From [Phialemoniopsis] sp. UDSM-2020 (taxonomy: Eukaryota; Ascomycota; Sordariomycetes; Thyridiales; Thyridiaceae), in assembly GCA_018873225.1 (NCBI GenBank), contig JAEILZ010000006.1, positions 3,410,001-3,474,000 on the forward strand: 64,000 nucleotides of DNA. Reading direction: 5' to 3'. Below, piece by piece: positions 44,294 through 55,556 of the stretch (positions within the stretch are counted from its first letter, which is position 1; the number at the start of each line of letters is the position of its first letter). A program made the position numbers and the translations under genes. A model generated the notes under the pieces. That model was not told the DNA's origin. It did not search any database and saw only the letters and a list, made by a program, of their open reading frames with translations.

Positions 44294-47200
44294 ATGCCGC
44301 AACTTCAAACCCGCGATGATGGCGATGGCCTGAAACCTTCGTACCAGAACATCTATTTATCCATTATTCCATCTGGCGTTTTTTTCCTTCTCTGTACTAT
44401 TCGGCTTCGGTCGCTTCTTATGCGACCGAGAAGGATCACCGGTGGACATCTCATCCGCAACGTCAAGCTGGTATGCGTCTGAATCATTGCACCTAATGTG
44501 TCTGAAAACACCCATATTGAACTTCACATCGTTCCTTTGCTTAGGTTGCGACTTCTTTTTTGACTGCTCTGGATGCTACCTATTTGGCACTGTTATTACG
44601 AAACACGAATTCAGTGCCCTGGCATACTACTGTCTCTGCAGCGCTATCGCTGAGCGGATCCCTCTGGCTCACGCTGCTCACTTCGGCTGAACATCGCAGG
44701 TCGCTCCGCCCTGCGATTCTCTCAACAATATACCTCTTGCAATCGACAGTGGTTGATTGCGTTCGTGCCAAGTCTCTATGGCAGCTGCATGGGGATGGCG
44801 CCCTACAGGTAATTTTCGTGGCTACGATAATCCTAAGATTCATAGTTCTGCTCCTTGAATCTCGCTCGAAACGCGCATTCGCAAACTCTATGGACGTTCT
44901 GTTGGGCCCTGAAAAGTTTACTGGTGTCTTCAGCCAGGCCCTACTTTGGTGGGTGAATCCACTCATCAGAAAGGGGTACAGCACAACACTGCGAAGCGTT
45001 GATCTCTATCCCCTTGATGAATCTCTGATCACGGGACCAGGCCTTTACAATAAATGGAAATCGAGTAAGGAGACCGGGTTGCTTTGTATCAGGACCGGTC
45101 CTACTACATATTGCTAACGAAGACGCTGCCTAGATGGCTGCTTAGGGAACTCTACGCTATTACATCTGTTGCTTGTCCGATCGTGGCAATACCTCCTGAT
45201 TCCGATTATCCCCCGAATTTTCCTGATTGTGTGCTCACTTGCTCAGCCTCTGTTACTGAAACGATTCTTGGACTATCTATCACAACCTGATAATTTGAAC
45301 ACCTATAATCCGGGCGGAGCCTTGATTGGAGCCTTCGCTGCGGTATACTCTACAACCGCGGTAAGGAGCTTCAATCCTTCAATTCGAGACTTATCTTTGG
45401 ACGCCCTGCTTATTCTATCGTAACAGATTCTACACGCGTGCTACTTGCATAGTGTTCGAAAGCTCATGACGCGAGTCAGGGGCGAGCTGGTTTCGGCTAT
45501 CTACTGCAAGGCCATGGACGTCAGCTGTTATGATTTCGATCAGTCCGCCGCTCTTACAATGATCTCCACGGACGTAGAGAAGATATGCACGAGCCTCCGC
45601 TCAGTACATGAGCTATGGGCGGGCTTAGTCGAAGTCGGACTCGCGACTTGGCTACTCGAAATTCAAGTGGGAGTGGCGTGCATCACACCCGTCGCGGTAG
45701 CCACCGGTAAGACCACTCACTTAATAAACTGAGCACACGGCTGAACAACAGAACAACTAGCTGCGCTTGTAGGGACGTCACTTGTATCCCGTCGATCAGC
45801 TAGCAGGTATGGGGCATGGGTGAAGGCTACACAGTCTAGAATTGGCAAGTATCATTCTTCCTTGCCTTTGACAAGAAATTCTCTTCTGACCAGAACAGAC
45901 GCCACATCTACCATGTTGGTAAGTACACTGCACGCTCCATACACGACCCCATTGCACTCTAACTGAAACGGAATAGTTGTCTATGCGTCAGATCAAGATG
46001 ATAGGTCTAACAGATCAAATCGAGGCCATCATCAGAGGCATCAGACTCGAGGAATTATTGGCCTCAGCGAAATTCAGGCAAACTCTCGTTTGGTGTGTAG
46101 GAATGGGTAAGTATCTGCTACAGCTTCTCCATGACATGCAATTAAACCTTGATACTTTTAGCATTCATGCCTGGAGCGATCGCGCCGGTACTCGCATTTG
46201 CCCTTTCTATCGCCCTCTCACGAGAGCGGTCATGGGACCTTGGTACCTCAACCTTGTTCAGTTCACTTGCTCTTCTTCAACTCGCATGCAGTCCTCTTAT
46301 CAGCCTGTGTCAAATGATCCCTCAACTGATGGCCGCACTTGCTTGCATGCGACGGATCCAACAATACCTCCGTACCCCATCGAAAACCGAATACAGGCTA
46401 CCTCTCACTGATTGCAAGATACCAGGAAGGAAGAACGAATGCCATAAAAGCGCTTTTGTCTATGGATATTTGCAAACAAACAGTCATATGCCCTGGCGAG
46501 AAGTGAATGTTTTGCCGGCTGTGGTCATTCAAAACGGCTTCTTCAGCTATGGTGATGCTCAGTCACCCGTCTTACGAGAGCTAAACGTTGTCATTTGCAA
46601 GGCTCAATTCACCATGGTCACAGGGCCTGTTGCTTCTGGAAAGTCAACCTTGCTGAAAGCATTGCTCGGGGAGATGCCAGTTGCCAAAGGCGAAACCCTC
46701 GTTTGCTCTCTACACGCTGCATATAGCGGGCCGACACCTTGGTTGACTAATACTACCATCCGAAATAACATAGTTGGCTTCTCTTCTTTTGATAAGGAGT
46801 GGTATATGAAGGTGCTGCAATGCTGTGCACTGGATATCGATCTCGCAGCTCTCGATCTCGGAGATGAGACAACGGTAGGGTCAAAGGGGATCACTTTGAG
46901 TGGTGGTCAAAAACAACGCATTGTAAGACTTGATATTTGAGATCAGCCATTTTGTCGTCGCTAAAAAGACGCCTCCAGGCACTTGCTCGGTCTGTCTACG
47001 CCAAGATGGATTTGGTGATCTTGGACGATGTGTTCCGGGAACTTGACAGTCGAACAGAACAACTAGTCTATCAGAGACTCTTTGGACCCGATGGTATATT
47101 GCGCAATCTCAGGACTACCGTGGTTCTAGCCACGCACTCTGGTTGGTGGCAGCCCATATGAAGTTCAACCTATTCTACATTCCTAACATATATTGAAGAG

Positions 47201-49817
47201 CATATGCTTCAATGTGCAGATTATCTCATTCGACTTGGCCCTGACGGAAAAATTGCTGAGCAACGCCGGATCAAAAACACCTCTCGTTCAACGAATGATC
47301 ATCATTATACTTCCATGTCGCCTCAAGCACATGTCTCCTCAGGACAAACCGAAGGTTCACCGCCTGATACCCCCGCAGCCAATGCTGAGGATTCGTCGGA
47401 TCTTGCTCAGAAAGCTAGCAGCTTGTCTGATTATCTGTACTACCTTAAGACTATTGGTCGAGATGCTGTGGCCATTCTTCTTATCCTTGACTGTGGAACA
47501 GCATTCTGTCAGACCTTCTCGGTAAGACCAACAGGTTGACAAACCACCTGACTCACATCGCTGAATCATGTAAATCAGGTTGCTTGGCTAGGTCGATGGT
47601 CTCAGGACGCAGGCATAGGAGTTTGGAGAATGTACCTGGGTGTTTTCGCAGCTCTTCAGGTCTCTGGTCTCCTGTTACTGATGTCCATGGCATGGTAAGT
47701 TGTCATTTATGGCGAATCCTATCCACTACCACCAAATTCCTGTCGGATTATTTTATCGTGGATTGTGCACCGGCTATGATGGACTGTGTTTGGGCTAGAT
47801 ATGGCATACCTTACTGACTAGTTTTAGGCACCTATTCAACGTTGCGTTCATTCGTTCAGGGCAATTCCTCAACCAAGCATTGTTAGACACAGTCATCAAG
47901 TAAGTCTGACTAAAGAACCTTAACTGGGATTGTCTAACGCTTTCAGCCAGAGCTAGCATGGCGCTTCACTACGAGACTGATATTGGAGTGACAACAAATC
48001 GGTAAGAATTACCCTCGATTACGCGAGTACCTAAAGGCTGATTTTCGGTGTTATAGCTTTGCTCAAGATCTTGAGATAACGGACAATCAGATGCAAATGG
48101 CATTGCTTAATACCTGCATTCGTAAGTGTCTTTAGCCGAAGCTTGGAAAGATTGGGGACTAAGGAGGGCTATGGTGCACCTAGACTTCTTCCATGCTACA
48201 GGACAGCTCATCCTGATCGCGGCATTGACCCCCTACTCTGCCATCGGATTTCCGGTCCTGCTCTTGGTCTTATACTTCATCCAGCGAATTTATGCACGGA
48301 CATCCAAGCAACTCCGAGTTCTGGATCTGAATTCCAAAAGCCCAATTTAGTGAGAATATATTATGCGCAAAGAACCCAGAATGGTACCAACTGACCTCAA
48401 TCACTAGTGCCCACTTTATTGAAACTCTAGACGGCGTACAGATACTGCGAAGCTTTGGATGGGTACAGGAAAGCATTCAGCGTCATGAAACTCTACTGGA
48501 TGCTTCCCAAAGGCCATCCTACATCCTGCTCACCATTCAATGCTGGTTGATTCTGGTTATGGACATGATCGCCGCTGCGATGGCTGTAATTGTTGCAGGT
48601 CTTGCAGTGAAATTTAGATCCTCCACTAATGAAGGTTTGTCACCCTTGCATTATTGAGAGATCATTTTGAACGGTATATCTAAAGCTCCCTCTAGGATTC
48701 GCAGGGGCTAGTCTACTAAGTATATTATCCTTTACCGGCGCTGTCAAAGGTTTTGTGACCGCTTGGACAACGTTGGAAACGTGTATCACGGCGGTCTTCC
48801 GGATCAAAACTTTCAGTCGTTCGACAGCGACAGAGGATCGCGACAACACTCTGACGATGCAGGAGGACGCATGGCCAAACTTGGGGCGAATTGTGCTTTC
48901 TCAAGTATGCGCAAAGTACCGGTATGTCATCTCCCAGAAGCAGATCTAAAGTAATGGGCTCATTCCCGGAAGATCTGATACATATCCAAATGTTCTGACC
49001 AATGTTTGTCTGGACATCGAACCTGGTCAAAAAGTTGCTTTGTGTGGACGGACAGGAAGGTATGTTAAAACCGTTTTGTGCGCACACAAAGTTTTTGCAG
49101 CCACGAGACGTTACTCATTGCCTCTCTTAGCGGCAAATCAACAGTGCTGATGTCAATTCTTGGTATGACAAATCTTACACAAGGTAGAATTGTCATCGAT
49201 GGAGTTGATCTCAGTAAGGTCTCAAAGAAGGTAATTCGTTCCAGCCTGAACACAATTCCGCAGGATCCATACTTTCTACCCGGTTCCATTCGATTGAACC
49301 TGGATCCTTGGTCTCAGGCAGACGATGCGAGAATTCTAGAAGCACTTTCGACTTGCCGCATGCGGGCGACGGTGGATTTGCTTGGAGGCTTGGATGCAGA
49401 GCTGAACGACGAACGACTGTCTCAAGGACAAAAACAGACCCTTTGTCTTGCGCGAGCATTGCTTCGACCAAGTAAGATAGTGCTTCTTGATGAGTTCAAC
49501 AATAGGTTAGTCTTCTGTTTGCGCTACACCCCAGTATTGCAACACTTCATTCCCATGAATGCGGCTACTGATAGTCGCGTAGTATTGACCGTGAGACGGA
49601 TCGGCTTTTCCAGGACATTATACGCGATTCATTCTCTCATTGCACCGTCATTGCGATAACTCATCGGGTTGAAGCGGTACTCGATTTTGACAAGGTCGCT
49701 GTTTTCGACAATGGCAGACTCCAGGAGTTTGACAGCCCACAGGAACTCTTGAGGCGACCGTCAGCATTTCGGACATTGTATTATCAAGCCCGCTTGGAGG
49801 ATAGGGGCGAGCGTTGA
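44294..49817 (+). CDS. ABCC-type (MRP-like) ABC transporter, 20 exons
   Basis: Exons: 44294-44470, 44545-45064, 45134-45360, 45427-45706, 45752-45844, 45899-45918, 45977-46106, 46162-46922, 46979-47141, 47199-47521, 47579-47694, 47828-47899, 47951-48001, 48057-48121, 48202-48349, 48408-48634, 48696-48921, 48973-49059, 49131-49505, 49583-49817; 1431 aa, all phases agree. Layout: TMD0-like start, TMD1 (KFTGVFSQALLWWVNPLIRK), NBD1 with Walker A GPVASGKST (~637), LSGGQKQR (~727), Walker B LVILDDVF (the DD of ABCC NBD1), TMD2, NBD2 with GRTGSGKST (~1229), LSQGQKQ (~1326) and IVLLDEFNNSID. In NBD2 the usual LDEATSSID reads LDEFNNSID. Intron 5 has a GC donor and exon 6 is 20 nt. Probable full-size exporter of conjugates or xenobiotics in the plasma or vacuolar membrane. 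It lies tail-to-tail with the amidase. Confidence 0.85.
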
Positions 49818-50068
49818 TTGGAGAAAAGAGGTTCCTAGTCACGTTGCGCTGAATTACTTCTATGTTCCAGTCCCGTAGGTATCATGCAATTATAAAACGT
49901 CTACCATCCTTCATGACGTAGATATCACCTGTATTCCGAAAGGAGGATGTTTCTACTCAAATATTACTCATAGTTTTGGATACGATTCTGCTCCAACCTT
50001 GACACAGCTTCGAACACAGCCCTTCATTGCCATGTCCTGGATGAGGCCTGCTAGTTGGCCATCGGTGC
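49818..50068. other. Convergent gap between ABC transporter and amidase
   Basis: 251 bp between two stop codons; no gene. Confidence 0.5.
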
Positions 50069-52338
50069 CTACATGGATCTGTCAACGCCATTTTTGTCTT
50101 GAAACATCTGGATGAGCTTACCCGCCCCACTCATGAGCGACATTGAGACTGGAAGGAATTGCTCCGATCCTGTAATCTTGGAGGGGTGTTCCACCTGGCC
50201 GACTATGTCTTGTGTTAACTGGCCGTTGTCATGGATCATCACAGCGGTGCTAACACAGGGTTTGGATGCAAACTTACTTGGGAGTACTGCACAAGGAACG
50301 CCGCCCAAGCTAGCCTGGTGGTCCTCACGATCTGCCCAGTCATATGGTGCGGGATTATCATCTGGAGCTCTAGCATGACATCTCAGAAACCTGCATCGTG
50401 TAAAATTTGATACTATCCTGACTTACTTTCGATATTGATCGCGATAGAACGGAGCTGGCTCTCCAACCGGGAAAGCCATGATAGTGTTGAATCCATGACC
50501 CAAGATGTGATCCTGAAGCCATTTTTGATATACCGACTTCTGCTGCATGGCAATGCTATAGGCCTCTGCAGAGACTTGCGAGCCCCGTTGTCTGTAACAG
50601 TCAGTAATCCCAGAACGGATATCAGCAAATACAACCTACGGAACCTTACCTGCAATATCGAATCACTGGATGAACATATGGTGATACACCATACTTGACT
50701 TCGTAGTCATTGAAGAACTGCTGTAGGTTTTCATGATAACCCTTCCACAACAGTGTCATGAACGTCTGAAGTTAAGTCAGCAATAATACTCACGTTCAAA
50801 GCTCACCACTCACGTTTTGTAAATACGCCTTGAGACTGAGGTCATCTCCCGCGGGATTGACATTTCGCCACTCATCTTCAAGGTTCACGACTGTTCTCTT
50901 CACGCCAAGAAGTCGCTCGAGGTTTGAGATAGCCTGATCCATGGTTGCCTTTGCTCGGTTGCCTTCCCATTGTTCCCAATAGTCCACTGGGTAAAGGATC
51001 TTCGTGGGTTTCTAGTGCAAGTGTTAGTAACAAGCTACGCAACGGGAATCCTTGGCCCTCTGACCGGCTCATCCTTGACTGGCTGCGCAGAAAAAAGCGA
51101 AACAGACACATCGTGGAAGAGTTTTAGATCACGGCATGCAACACCAGCGGTGTCAATGTTTCTGTGGTTGATCAGTATTTGGAGACGCTAAGTTATATCT
51201 TGAGACGTACTCAATCAGAGGGAAGAAGCCCTCCAGAGAGTTAGGAACAAACGTGGGGCGAAGAGCAGCAATTCCCATGGATGCTGCTGGGCCCCTGATA
51301 CTTCCCCCGGCTAGGTCAATATTAGTTTCCTTGAAGGCAGATTGAAAATGCTTCCACTCACTGTCTGACCCAAGGCCAAGGTCTACCCAATCATATCCAG
51401 CAACTGCCACACAAGTGCCAGTACTACTGCCACGAGGGGACAAGTACCCGTCACCTCGAGGATTCCAAGGGCAATGATAATCAACCCAATCGGCTGTGGG
51501 TTGGTCGCTCGAGGCGAACTGGGTGCATTTGGTCTTTCCGATGATGATGGCCCCAAGTTCCATCAATCTAGATACCAAAGGGGAGGTGCTTGGCTGAGGG
51601 CCGTAAAGACTCTCATATGCTCTGGATTGGCATGCAGTCTTGACGCCCTGGAGGTCGATAATGTCTTTGACCGTGACACGGACACCAGCTAGGGGCTTGT
51701 CCTCTGACTTTGTGTAGTGAAGGCGGGATGGGACAGGGACCATAAGCTGACCATCGTGCATATAAGTGAAGGGTTTAAAGCTGGAACAGATATCAGTGGA
51801 TGACTGCCGCAGTCCTTGTGGAAGATAAAACCTACGATTCTGATTTTGGTGAGAAGATGGTGGGTAGTTGGAATGCCTCGTACACATCAGGATACAGTCT
51901 CCATGTTCTATGCACTTTACCACTTTGTATGAAGTATGGGCCCTCCGGAATGCTCCACTCAGCGGAACTCAAACACAATAAGTTCTCGCATTGATGCTCG
52001 GCAAGAAAAGCTTGAAGCTCCTGAGACTGGTTGACATAAGCAGTGTCTTGACCGACAATAATTATCAAACGCAGAAAGGGAGATTCGAAGTCTTGGTCTT
52101 CGAGGAATGTTTCGACTTTGACTCGGAGGTTCTCAACAGTGATGGCGGGTTCAGCAGGATCGAGACGAATGATTGTAGCTGGGCGCGGTTCGGAAAGACT
52201 GCCTGTGGACGTTTCATTGAACGCCACGTCGGATTCAACTTCTGGATTTGTTATGCATGTGCTTTCAATGAGGTAGTGTGAGTTCGCAGACAACGAGACT
52301 ACATGGAGTGACGGGCCATGTCCACTACTGGTCGCCAT
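50069..52338 (-). CDS. Amidase-signature family hydrolase
   Basis: Eight exons: 52338-51836, 51780-51362, 51310-51211, 51161-51065, 51011-50814, 50765-50650, 50591-50427, 50381-50069; 636 aa. An N-terminal region of ~170 residues without known domain precedes the amidase-signature core: PLAGVRVTVKDIIDL (catalytic Lys), LMELGAIIIGKTKCTQF, GSDTGGSIRGPA (cis-Ser and nucleophile Ser, formed only after a 51-nt intron is removed from the frame), and DTAGVACRDL. A region with YPVDYWEQWEG and a C-terminal part (DWADREDHQASLGGVP) follow. Family role: hydrolysis of amides, including indole-acetamide, fatty amides or cyclic peptides; substrate unknown. The 51-nt intron is in frame, so the unspliced ORF looks like an insertion in the active site; splice evidence is the restored GSDTGGS motif. 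Confidence 0.84.
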
Positions 52339-53161
52339 AGAATGCTAAGAGGAAGAATTAGACACAAGAAACAAAATATCGCGTGGATAGTGATGATCCG
52401 GGGTGTATCGCACCGTGACTGTCGCGATTTCCATCACAGATTGATCGTCCGAGGCCGACAACACCAATGGCACTGCCGGGAGTCGGTATTTGATGACCAT
52501 TGGGCCAGATGGTCGGTAGACTCGACGCTCCAGGACGTGATAGTGCGCACGGGTGATTGTGTTGGGACTGAAGGCGGGCCACACCCTCGGGCGCAGTTTC
52601 GTGTCGAGCAGCAATCTCCTGAACAACGTGACGTTTAGCTGGCACTTGATCACCATAGAGTCAGTCCTCTGCCTACCTCGTGAAGCTCACGCCGGGCATT
52701 ATTTTCCAGTGAGCGCTGCTCAGGTTGAGGGGATGCACCATGGATTTTTGGTGTGTGACACAGCATGAATGCCCGAAGGTACTTGTCATGTTTTCATTGG
52801 TGAAAGATCAGCCGACCTGTTCGGACCAATGAGGGGCGGTGCGTATGGAATGTGTGCGAGGGATAAGTGTGATAAGTAAATGTGAGCTGCAGCCACCGGT
52901 CTCAACATTTTACAGGTGCAGGCTGTGCAGGGTTATCGCGGGACATTGGAGCGGGGGTCGTGCCATTGATATGCACCATCGCGATTGCAAGCCGGCAGGG
53001 TCCGATGGAAACAAATGCTTTACTGAGAGCCTCAAAGCCCGTCATTTAGACCTATGTTTCTCCGTGTCGGTGCTCCTCTGGTGTTTGCCCACTCCATGTT
53101 CTCTATTATTCGATTTTTGTTCTGATCAGCTTGTTTCAATTTAGTAGCGAACCCAATCCCA
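52339..53161. promoter_or_regulatory. Bidirectional promoter of amidase and CmcJ-like genes
   Basis: 823 bp between two divergent starts. A CGG-N11-CCG palindrome (52399-52415) lies 61 bp upstream of the amidase ATG, and a CCAAT box at 52826-52830 about 330 bp upstream of the CmcJ-like ATG. A shared regulator would be in line with a small co-regulated pair, but this is inference. Confidence 0.4.
52399..52415. promoter_or_regulatory. CGG-N11-CCG, possible Zn2Cys6 factor site
   Basis: CGG (52399-52401), eleven bases, CCG (52413-52415). Gal4-type zinc-cluster dimers bind this spacing. A single such match in ~800 bp can occur by chance, so this is weak. Confidence 0.3.
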
Positions 53162-54253
53162 ATGGCCACGGCGCTAGAATCTGTAACGGCGGATATCAAT
53201 TACACGGCTCCCTTGGACCTCTACAAGACAGAGAAACCGTACTTCTCGAATGTCCCGGCGCCTGATGGAGTTCAAAGCAATCAAGTTGCATACACATACC
53301 CCGGCATCCATTTTCACGACATTCGCGCCAGAATTGACGAATTCAGTCTTGATCGCCATGGGTTCGAAATTGTCACTTTCGGCGAGGAACAAGACATTAC
53401 CAGCTGCGTCGACTCTGATTTATGGATTGTAACACACTACTACCCTGTCATTGAGCAAGTCCTGCGAGCCCGACTTGGGGATGTTGTGGTCAAAATCTTC
53501 GATCACACCGTAGGCTATCGCCCATTATTATTCTTCAGCGTTCTCAGTCTGACGAGACCTTCCTTCATTATACCAGATCCGCAAACGCCGAACTGTTGAA
53601 GCCTTGCGAGATGTCGAAAATGTCCGTGCCACCCGCCAACCTAGCTATTCTGCTCACTGCGGTACTGTTCGCCCAGATGAAACAATAGGCACCCATTGCG
53701 CGCTAATGCTGGCTGACAGATCAAACTTTCTTGAGTGGTGAGAATCGCATCAAGTTTCATATGGGCGATGAGGCATCAGAGCTCCTCAAGCGCACATCCC
53801 AGATTATCAAGTACGTAATGATCTGACTCAAAACTTACGTAGCCATTTTGCTAAAAGAGGACAGTGTCTGGAAGCCACTTGTCGGCCCCGTGCATGATGC
53901 TCCCCTGACCTATTGCGACTGGAAGACTGTTGATGTAGACAGAGACTACATTGCAGCCGATCTCATCTTTCCCCATTACATTGGAGAGCAGTATCTCGTG
54001 ACGCAACACCCCAATCACCGTTGGTACTTTCTCAGTGGGCAGAGGACCAATGAATACACCTTCTTAAAGTGCTGGGATAACCGCACCGACGTTGCTCGTT
54101 GTAAGATGAATCTTAGTCGAGGACTGCATTGAATAGGCACTGATGAGCATCACAGGTGTCGCGCACACGTCGTTCATGAACCCAAAGGCACCTCCAGACG
54201 CAGGGCTCAGGGAAAGCATCGAATTTCGCTGCATTGTTGTACATAACGATTGA
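53162..54253 (+). CDS. CmcJ-like (GA4-desaturase family) hydroxylase/methyltransferase-type protein
   Basis: Five exons: 53162-53509, 53577-53661, 53720-53810, 53865-54100, 54156-54253; 285 aa. The fungal CmcJ-like family is recognised by NVPAPDGVQSNQVAYTYPG (the start region), IVTHYYPVIEQVLRARLG, SAHCDQTFLSG (variant of the HxDxx iron-ligand block), INVWKPLVGPVHDAPLTYCD and the terminal AHTSFMNPKAPPDAGLRESI. The intron before VWKPL has the GTACGT donor and ends at GGACAG, not at the nearer CGTAG, to keep frame. Members of this family sit in cephamycin, aspergillic-acid and other clusters and act as Fe(II)-dependent oxygenases; fungal ones are often orphan. It is beside the amidase and a Trp-rich mini-protein. 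Confidence 0.85.
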
Positions 54254-54560
54254 CTGCATATTTATCTCTCATGACATGCACTGTGTGGTTGAGGCACTTG
54301 AAAGATAGTCAATTTGAAAACGAAGGAATTTCAAAACATCGTGCCAATCGCATCCATCATAAAGTGACTGAATCTGAACGGATGCGTGGTGCAGTAAGGT
54401 CAAAGAAGGAATAAGAAACGTTCGGGCCCGTAAATTGTGAAAAAAGACCGCCCCTCCATCCCCAACGAAGCGCGGATGACTCGGAAAGTCTGTTCTGATG
54501 GTTAGGAAATGCTACCTTGACAATGGATCCCAAAAACCCACCTCATTTCATTCACGAATT
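54254..54560. other. Convergent gap
   Basis: About 300 bp between the CmcJ-like stop and the Trp-rich mini-protein stop. No gene. Confidence 0.5.
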
Positions 54561-54842
54561 TCAACCGCCCTCAGCATTGGAGCTCGGCGGATGAGGAGGA
54601 GGATTTGGCTGAGGATTGTACGGGCCTGCTTCAGTGTTTGGGGCTCTGAAGATATGGCTGTCACGCGGCACCCACTGGAGCCAGGGCTTTGCATTGGGAG
54701 CTGCGGGGTCAGGCTTCCAGTCAAGCCACGGCTTGGCCTTCAGCTCTCCTCCCGAGATATTGCCCATATCCTTTGGCGGCCACCAAGCCCGCCAAGGTTG
54801 GCACTGGCCTGTCGCGGCTGTGGGTTCTTTAATGCTGTGCAT
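54561..54842 (-). CDS. 93-aa Trp/Pro-rich mini-protein with PWxxW repeats
   Basis: Single exon from ATG 54842 (MHSIKEPTAATGQ) to stop at 54561. Three copies of the pattern P-W-x-x-W-x-P are visible: CQPWRAWWPPKD, AKPWLDWKPDP and AKPWLQWVPRD, separated by 10-12 residues and by short Asn/Gly or Ala/Pro linkers; the tail is Asn/Pro-rich (NPQPNPPPHPPSS). No signal peptide, no dibasic sites. The repeated core with otherwise low similarity could be a precursor of a ribosomal peptide, a protein-protein interaction motif or an orphan. Fungal RiPP precursors usually have a signal peptide and Kex2 sites (dikaritins), which this lacks, so a RiPP role is speculative. The ORF is open further upstream in frame without a better start. 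Confidence 0.5.
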   Translation of the reverse strand: MHSIKEPTAATGQCQPWRAWWPPKDMGNISGGELKAKPWLDWKPDPAAPNAKPWLQWVPRDSHIFRAPNTEAGPYNPQPNPPPHPPSSNAEGG

Positions 54843-55556
54843 GATGAAAGATGGAGATTTGAGACTGCTCAATTTCTTGGTTGTCCGAGACACTACCCTT
54901 TTAAGACCTAATTGAATGTTGTCATTCCACACTTGCCCGGGATTGGTGAGGGCCAAGAAATCCCTCACTTGCAAGTCACATTCAATCACAGCCGCCCGGC
55001 TGGAGACATGCATGCACATGCAGTTTTCCCAGTCCAATACACTGAATGTGATAGCGCACCATCCACCCAATCATGGATACAGAATGACACTCATACCCCT
55101 ATTAGACTTGCGTCTGACCGCCTCGTGTTCTATCCCCATGCCAAGTCGGGCGACTTTTCAGAGTTGGTGTGCTTAATGCAAGCAACCCTACCAGGGTGGC
55201 TGAATTGATGGGTGCCAAGTGGCCTGCTGTCGAAGGACCTTGCTTTGAACTGGTCAAAGGCAAATTTTGGCTACGTTTCCCGTAACCTATCGGGCTGAAA
55301 AGTCCCACGGGCTGCGGCCTGACCCGCTGTGGCAGACTGTTGAGCCGCCAAGAGCGTTCCATGTACTGCTGTCCCGAGCCACTGTTGCAGGACAACAGCC
55401 CCAGAAAGACTGAGACTCAGCCAACAACTGAGCACCTTACCGTTGCTCCTTATGCTCGGCTTTAGGACTTCTCGCCGTCCATCCCTTCCTTTTTTTCGGC
55501 ATCGAGGCTTTCGCAAACTAATTTACCCCAGTATTTTGTATTCTGCCATCCGAAGG
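54843..55556. other. Divergent intergenic region upstream of the NLR
   Basis: 714 bp between the mini-protein and the NLR start codon. An in-frame ATG at 55452 could extend the NLR by 35 residues (Arg-rich, possible mitochondrial-like leader), which I rejected as primary start because the second ATG has the typical N-terminus. Confidence 0.45.

Noticed and set aside
48922..48972. In-frame TAA (48947-48949) just before NBD2 of the ABC transporter
   Set aside because: A 51-nt GTATGT..GAAG intron covers the stop and joins AKYR to SDTYPNVL in phase, so this is not a nonsense mutation.
51311..51361. 17-residue insertion between the two active-site serines of the amidase
   Set aside because: The 51-nt segment has GTGAGT and CTAG ends and is in frame; removing it restores the canonical GSDTGGSIRG motif, so it is an intron.
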